Shown here: piece by piece, positions 59,480-64,000 of the stretch | Layout: each line of letters begins with the position of its first letter | Numbering within the stretch: position 1 is the first letter of the stretch | Source of the DNA: JABCPE02 sp963516675 | GTDB lineage: Bacteria; Bacteroidota; Bacteroidia; Flavobacteriales; Weeksellaceae | Assembly (NCBI GenBank): GCA_963516675.1 | Contig: CAUQBH010000011.1 | Location: 5,436-69,435, forward strand | Reading direction: 5' to 3' | Length of the DNA: 64,000 bases | Notes under the pieces: model-generated | What the model saw: the letters and a program-made list of their open reading frames with translations, nothing else | Databases searched by the model: none | What the model was told of the DNA's origin: nothing | Program-made: the position numbers and the translations under genes

Positions 59480-60145
59480 ATGGATAAAGAGAAAGCAATT
59501 ATGGAGGTTTTATATTCTAAATATGGATCTATTTTAGAAAAGTATGGTTATAAACCTAATAAAGCGAAAAACAAATACAGCATCAAAACAAAAAACAATC
59601 TATCAGAGGTTAGTTTTCTTTTTTCTAAACGCAGTAATATCCTGCATCTTGTATATTCGTATACAGATTTGAAAGCAGGAAAATTACATATAGATATAGA
59701 AAACCAAATCCGTATGGAAGAGGGAGAAAATGCGCTTAAATTTCTGCGACCCACCTTTATCATCACCGATTGGAAAGATATCTTTACCTTGTATGGTTAT
59801 GACTATCGCGAAATGACAGGTTGGTTTTCTTCAATTGAAACTATTGAACATTTGGAGGAAAAAACAAAAAATACATTTCCACAAGCCTTAGAAATAATCA
59901 TTGACTTAGATGAGAAATTTAAAACATTGGATGGGATATTAGATGTTTTATGGAAAAAGAACAATTTAAATGAATATATGGATGTTTATGATGCCATCAA
60001 TATATTGGTAATAAACAAATTAAAAAGTGAAGAAAATCTATTAGAATCCTATCAAAATATCATTTCCTGCTCTCAATATACAAGCCTTCCAGAGAACGCT
60101 CAACGAGAAATTACAAAATATTTCAACACACTGAAAAATAGCTAA
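59480..60145 (+). CDS. Uncharacterised protein of the accessory island
   Basis: A 221-residue cytosolic protein, start at 59480 (MDKEKAIMEVLYSKYGSIL) since the longer frame would overlap the preceding gene. N-terminal alpha/beta region, then helices (NVLEEKTKN region and ITKYFNTLKNS). No recognised family or motif. Part of the one-direction series. Confidence 0.6.
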   Translation: MDKEKAIMEVLYSKYGSILEKYGYKPNKAKNKYSIKTKNNLSEVSFLFSKRSNILHLVYSYTDLKAGKLHIDIENQIRMEEGENALKFLRPTFIITDWKDIFTLYGYDYREMTGWFSSIETIEHLEEKTKNTFPQALEIIIDLDEKFKTLDGILDVLWKKNNLNEYMDVYDAINILVINKLKSEENLLESYQNIISCSQYTSLPENAQREITKYFNTLKNS

Positions 60146-60218
60146 TTCCTTATACTAAAAAGAAACATTCATAGCTCCCCTACCCTTACACCAATGAATT
60201 AAAAAATAAGTTTTTCGT

Positions 60219-61049
60219 ATGCAAATAAAGAATTTTCCTGTAAACTCCCAAAATCCTTATGTCGTTTTTGAAAATAATGACAAAATAGAAGAATTAGAAC
60301 CTTTTATGAAGGAAAACAAGCTATCACGCGTTATTTTTTCAGGATTTTTAGGGTATAGCAAATCTGTTCTTCCCTTCAATGAAGACATAGATTTGATTAA
60401 AGAAATTTCCATTCAATGCTCAAACATAACTGATTTGACCCCTCTTTATCATTTAAGTAACATTAAAAAAATCAGTATAGAAGAAAACACGGTTCTTGCC
60501 CATCCGTTTGATATTAGAAAAATAGCCCAACTCACTGATTTCTTTACCGATGACACGCTTAAAATAGACGGTTTTTTTGACCATCCTACATTGAAACAAC
60601 TCCATATAGAGCCTAAAAAAACAAAAAAATTAGACATACATAACGAAAATAATATTTTAGAAAGCCTTAGCATTGCCAATAGTCATATACTAGATTTATC
60701 CGATTGTAAGAAACTCACTAACCTAAAAGGTTTATATATAGCTTATTTGCCTAAAATTGAAGGTATTAACTTCATTTTAGATATGCCTACACTCACAGAT
60801 ATCGAAATATGTTCCTGCAAAAAAATTGACAACTTGATTGCTACACTTGCCCAAAAAAATAACTTAGAAAAACTAACTCTTTGGAATCAAGGCAATTTAG
60901 ACAGTATCATTTTATTATCAAAATTAGAACATCTAACCACCCTCAACATTTGGGAGCAAACCAAAATTATTGATGGAAAAATTTCATTTTTAGAAGAAAT
61001 GCTAAATCTAAAAAAAATAGATATAAGAAAATACACACACTACCATTAA
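60219..61049 (+). CDS. LRR-like protein of the accessory island
   Basis: A 276-residue cytosolic protein with irregular leucine-rich repeats, for example SNIKKISIEENTV, NNILESLSIANSHILDLSDC, LTNLKGLYIAYLPKI, MPTLTDIEICSCKKI, NNLEKLTLWNQ, LTTLNIWEQ. About eight units of 21-24 residues. Like the proteins at 42338 and 61070, so the group has expanded here. No signal peptide, so not a surface LRR; an intracellular binding role, possibly immunity, is suggested. Confidence 0.72.
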   Translation: MQIKNFPVNSQNPYVVFENNDKIEELEPFMKENKLSRVIFSGFLGYSKSVLPFNEDIDLIKEISIQCSNITDLTPLYHLSNIKKISIEENTVLAHPFDIRKIAQLTDFFTDDTLKIDGFFDHPTLKQLHIEPKKTKKLDIHNENNILESLSIANSHILDLSDCKKLTNLKGLYIAYLPKIEGINFILDMPTLTDIEICSCKKIDNLIATLAQKNNLEKLTLWNQGNLDSIILLSKLEHLTTLNIWEQTKIIDGKISFLEEMLNLKKIDIRKYTHYH

Positions 61050-61069
61050 AAATAGAAGAATAAAAATCT

Positions 61070-62032
61070 ATGAGCCAAGAGAAAAATACAAATATAAATC
61101 ATGTAAGGCTAACCACGAATACAAGAGACTTATCCGATGATGTGATTTTTTCCATTAAAAAAAATAAAAGTTTATCCATATATGGCGGAGTCCCAAAAAA
61201 CATTTTACTTGACTTAGCTGAAATTATTAAAAATATAGATGGATTTAAGCTAATCGTTATTTTAGAAGACAATTCCTCAAATGATTCTATAAATGGCTTA
61301 GATATTCTTTCATTTTTACCCAGTGTCCATCATCTTGATATTTTAGTTCATCAGGCGGCACCTCTTTCTCATATTGATGTATTAGACCATATCAATGACC
61401 TTGGAACTTTTACAATAAGTGGAAATTTAAATAAAAATATTGATTTTTCTCCTTTAAGAAAATTTGACAAAATATCCAGTTTATATGTGAATGATTTGGT
61501 TTTTCCAGATAAATACTATGATATTATAAATAATAATCCCATCGAGAATTTGTCATTAAGAAAAGTTGTTTTAGCTAATTTGGATAAAAAAACCAGTATG
61601 AAAAACTTAGAAGTGCTGAACGAACTCATAGACGAGCAGACACTCGCATCTAAATTCCCGAATATCAGCCAATTATCATTGACTAATTGCAGAAAACTAT
61701 CCAATTTTTCATTTCTTAGTTGCTTGAATTTAGAGAGATTGGATATCAATACTGTCAAAGGGCTGATTTCAATTCCCAAATTAAAATCAGATACTCTGCA
61801 TACACTACAAATTCTAAATTGCAAAAACTTAGAAGATATCAGTGATATATACAACCTAAAAAAATTAAAAAACTTGGCTATAACTTTCTCAAAGGTAGAT
61901 TTTCAAAGCATCAGCGATGTTTTTTCTAAACTATCTCTGCAGAATTTTTATTTTCTTTCGAATAAAAACAAAGAAAATGAAATGTTTGAAAACTTAGCCA
62001 TAAAATACAAAGTCAATAATTCTGCAATGTAA
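61070..62032 (+). CDS. LRR-like protein of the accessory island
   Basis: A 320-residue cytosolic LRR-like protein, next to and of the same type as the gene at 60219: LPSVHHLDILVHQ, FPNISQLSLTNCRKL, LNLERLDINTVKGL, TLHTLQILNCKNLEDI, LKKLKNLAITFSK. 20 bp after its neighbour, so a local tandem duplication followed by divergence is likely. Strongly AT-rich. Function unknown. Confidence 0.72.
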   Translation: MSQEKNTNINHVRLTTNTRDLSDDVIFSIKKNKSLSIYGGVPKNILLDLAEIIKNIDGFKLIVILEDNSSNDSINGLDILSFLPSVHHLDILVHQAAPLSHIDVLDHINDLGTFTISGNLNKNIDFSPLRKFDKISSLYVNDLVFPDKYYDIINNNPIENLSLRKVVLANLDKKTSMKNLEVLNELIDEQTLASKFPNISQLSLTNCRKLSNFSFLSCLNLERLDINTVKGLISIPKLKSDTLHTLQILNCKNLEDISDIYNLKKLKNLAITFSKVDFQSISDVFSKLSLQNFYFLSNKNKENEMFENLAIKYKVNNSAM

Positions 62033-62103
62033 AAGGAAAACTACTCCACCACAAGACCTATGCAGACTAAATAAATTTAAATTCTTTTAATAAAATTAGA
62101 AAC

Positions 62104-62466
62104 ATGAAAATATACGGAACAGGCATCTATGAGAATGACAGGGCGGATTTAGTGGGATTAGGCTATTTCCATTTCTCAATATCCAAAATCGAAGATACCA
62201 TCGAATGGATGAAAGAAATCGATGAACCTGCCCAGCCATTATTAGGGTATTTAGATATGTTACTCATGATTGCTGAAAAATTTCCTGATGATGCCAACTT
62301 AAAAATAAAAAAACAAAGAGTTACCGAATGGGAAATGATTTTCGATGAATGGTTCATAAGAGCCGAAAAGAAAATACAAAAAAAGTATCGTGATTCCATT
62401 AAAAACGATGCCAAAAGGCTATTTGAAGAAGTGAGGAAATACGGACACTCTATAAGTTGGTTGTAG
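62104..62466 (+). CDS. DUF4259-like small protein
   Basis: A 120-residue cytosolic protein whose start, MKIYGTGIYENDRADLVGLGYF, resembles the DUF4259 opening (W-G-x-G-x-F-E-N-D-x-A). The rest is helical (DANLKIKKQRVTEWEMIFDEW). DUF4259 proteins are small and often next to toxin-immunity genes. Tentative. Confidence 0.6.
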   Translation: MKIYGTGIYENDRADLVGLGYFHFSISKIEDTIEWMKEIDEPAQPLLGYLDMLLMIAEKFPDDANLKIKKQRVTEWEMIFDEWFIRAEKKIQKKYRDSIKNDAKRLFEEVRKYGHSISWL

Positions 62467-62518
62467 TTTTTAAACTTCTATTAAAGATTTGGACTAAATT
62501 TTCACTAAAAAAACGATT

Positions 62519-62707
62519 ATGGATAATGAAGAATTAAAAAAACTCTTTGATGCAGTTTTATCTGATAAATTGAAACTCTTAGCAAAAGAATATGGATTTC
62601 GCTCTGGAAAACTAGCTCTAAAAAAGAAAAATTCTGATAAAAACATTATTAAAAATCAGGAATCTGATTTAAAAATGCTTAATTTAGCAGGAATTTCCCT
62701 TGAATAA
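62519..62707 (+). CDS. Small uncharacterised open reading frame
   Basis: 62 residues (MDNEELKKLFDAVLSDKL ... MLNLAGISLE), helical and Lys-rich, placed in the gap between two same-strand genes. Coding nature is suggested by position and composition only; there is no family match and no clear ribosome binding site. Confidence 0.35.
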   Translation: MDNEELKKLFDAVLSDKLKLLAKEYGFRSGKLALKKKNSDKNIIKNQESDLKMLNLAGISLE

Positions 62708-62739
62708 ACTAAATAAAAACTCTAAAATTTACAAATAAA

Positions 62740-63528
62740 ATGAACCCTACAAAAGAACAATTAATAAAATTCGCAGAAGAACTGAACCATACCGCAGAGC
62801 GTGAAGTTATCCGTATTTCCATCGCACTTTCTGAGCAGTTATCACTGACTGACAGCAAGTTCGGCGGGCTTCCCTATATCCCAGCAGGAGGCTCTATTCC
62901 CACTACACCAGAGGGCGACCTGCTCTTTATGCTCGCACAGATCAACTGTGAGCAGCTGCCAGAAAACAGCATCTATCCTAAAAAAGGACTTTTGCAGTTT
63001 TGGATAGCCCAGAATATCTATGAAGATTATTATGATTTCAGCCATGTAGTATATCATCCTACATTTTCAGAAGGAATGCAGGAAAAAGACATTAGAGAAA
63101 TCTATGTTTTAGGAGATTGTGCCCTTCCCTTTGAGCCAGAGCATCAGTTTGCTTTGTCCTTTACAAAAACTAAAGAAGGAGTTTCCACAGCTGATGTGCT
63201 TTTTGATGAAGTATATGCAAATAAATGGAAAAAAGATTTTCCTGATGATGAAATCATGGATATTTTTGAAATGCCAGACAATATCCACGAAGTGCTGAAT
63301 GATGGGTCAGGACACAAAATAGGCGGCTACCCTGCTTTCGCGCAAGATGACCCTCGTGAAGAAGGAACCTACACAGAACTCCTTCTACAGATAGACTCTG
63401 ACTGGAATGAGGAGGAAGACTATTCTATAATGTGGGGAGATGCTGGAGTTGGTAATTTCTTTATCAGCAAAGAAAATTTGGAGAAACTCAATTTTAAAGA
63501 TGTTCTCTACAACTGGGATTGCGGATAG
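62740..63528 (+). CDS. DUF1963 (YwqG-like) family protein
   Basis: A 262-residue cytosolic protein. The family signs are FGGLPYIPAGGSIPTTPEGDLLFMLAQINC, where the Q-I-N/D block is the hallmark, KKGLLQFWIAQ, GHKIGGYPAFAQDDPRE and the C-terminal DSDWNEEEDYSIMWGDAGVGNFFISKENL. DUF1963 proteins include B. subtilis YwqG and are frequent in polyimmunity clusters. Last gene of the island before the IS remnant; its 3' end overlaps the remnant's reading frame by 10 bp. Confidence 0.85.
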   Translation: MNPTKEQLIKFAEELNHTAEREVIRISIALSEQLSLTDSKFGGLPYIPAGGSIPTTPEGDLLFMLAQINCEQLPENSIYPKKGLLQFWIAQNIYEDYYDFSHVVYHPTFSEGMQEKDIREIYVLGDCALPFEPEHQFALSFTKTKEGVSTADVLFDEVYANKWKKDFPDDEIMDIFEMPDNIHEVLNDGSGHKIGGYPAFAQDDPREEGTYTELLLQIDSDWNEEEDYSIMWGDAGVGNFFISKENLEKLNFKDVLYNWDCG

Positions 63529-63944
63529 ATAAAAGCTATTTTTCACCAAAAATCCTTCCTCGGATATGGTTTAGAAATTTATCAATATATTTGCTTTTTC
63601 AATCAAAATCATTACGAACAATATTTGACAAACATATTAGTAAAACAGCACAAGTTACTACTGACGAATGGAAAGGATATAAACCTATAAAAGACTTTAA
63701 TATAACTCAAATTTCTAGTAATGATGGGAAGAATTTTCCTACATTACATAAGGTAATACATCAAGTAAAGTCTTGGATAAGAGGTATATATTCTTGGGTA
63801 TCAGAATTTAACATAGACCGATATTTAGCGGAATACAGTTTTAGAATTAATCGCTCACAAAATAAAGAGACTATCTTTAACAATCTAATAAAAAGATTGA
63901 TTGAAAGAGAACCTATTTTCCAACCTCTGTTAATATGCCCTTAA
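63519..63944 (+). pseudogene. IS1595-family transposase remnant, N-terminus missing
   Basis: Only the C-terminal part is recognisable, from about 63600: ISKTAQVTTDEWKGYKPI (DDE Asp region), then HKVIHQVKSWIRGIYSWVSEFNIDRYLAEYSFRINRSQNK, the ISXO2-like DDE_Tnp_IS1595 signature. IS1595 transposases are ~300 residues with an N-terminal zinc ribbon; neither that nor the first catalytic Asp is here. The 141-residue frame is therefore a decayed copy joined to the end of the YwqG-like gene. Confidence 0.75.
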
Positions 63945-63955
63945 CTTGACACCTC
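63930..63955. mobile_element. Possible right terminal end of the IS1595-type element
   Basis: Just after the remnant's stop the sequence reads, on the minus strand, GAGGTGTCAAGTTAAGGGCA, which looks like the terminal inverted repeat ends of IS1595-type elements as I recall. No matching left end was seen in the window. Confidence 0.4.
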
Positions 63956-64000
63956 AATAAATAATTTAATAAAATAATAGATATATGAATAAATTTTTAT

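Noticed and set aside
63985..64000. Possible start of another gene (ATG AAT AAA TTT)
   Set aside because: Only five codons are visible before the window ends, too little to support a gene.

Overview
The window is low-GC DNA from a member of the Bacteroidota, most likely a flavobacterium of the Weeksellaceae (Chryseobacterium/Riemerella/Bergeyella neighbourhood). The evidence is the TAnnTTTG-type promoter elements, weak Shine-Dalgarno sequences, a fused SecDF, a fused DAHP synthase/chorismate mutase, a GldB-like gliding lipoprotein, an S8 protease with a type IX secretion (T9SS) sorting domain, and the FtsK-LolA-LptF gene order. The assignment rests on gene content only; no rRNA or tRNA gene was seen.

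Layout. 1-8.0 kb: the end of tpiA, then rdgB, DAHP synthase/chorismate mutase, a patatin-like lipase, lpdA, an L,D-transpeptidase, queG and an acyl-CoA synthetase. 8.0-24.6 kb: mostly minus-strand genes, namely a hydrolase, a Sel1-repeat protein, an Nfu iron-sulfur carrier, secDF, a 17-residue-repeat surface protein, a T9SS protease, mltG, dapF, a Crp/Fnr regulator, a YtxJ-like protein, pncA (plus strand), a rhodanese, murB and an aminotransferase. 24.7-26.0 kb: a barnase-type ribonuclease flanked by two barstar-like inhibitors. 26.0-32.2 kb: a FabH-type ketosynthase, fmt, recQ, folK, sppA. 32.3-35.7 kb: two uncharacterised paralogues, a zinc-ribbon protein and a DUF302 protein. 35.7-42.3 kb: purN, a phosphatase, an HD protein, purM, a Sua5-type gene, gldB, a lipoprotein, nadE. 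42.3-45.5 kb: an LRR-like protein and a TPR/SMI1/SUFU multidomain protein. 45.5-54.5 kb: ung, mutS2, a fused pyrE-pyrF, then ftsK, lolA-like, lptF/G. 54.6-63.9 kb: an accessory island of small single-direction genes (WG repeats, SUKH-like, LRR-like, DUF4259-like, DUF1963/YwqG-like, several unknown), with one frameshifted gene, ending at an IS1595-type transposase remnant.

How it works together. Most of the window is housekeeping: envelope building (SecDF, MltG, MurB, DapF, LolA/LptF, GldB), nucleotide synthesis (PurN, PurM, PyrEF, NadE) and DNA or RNA maintenance (Ung, MutS2, RecQ, FtsK, QueG). The accessory parts look like stocks of immunity proteins of the kind that accompany polymorphic toxins. 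The barnase/barstar group is the only recognisable toxin with its inhibitor.

The most unexpected signal is regulatory. A tandem pair of 11-bp repeats (TTTGTAGACRC type) lies exactly 30 bp upstream of a TAnATTTG -7 element in front of two unrelated transcription units: the paralogous unknown genes near 34.0 kb and ung near 46.2 kb. This suggests a small activator regulon whose regulator is not identified here.
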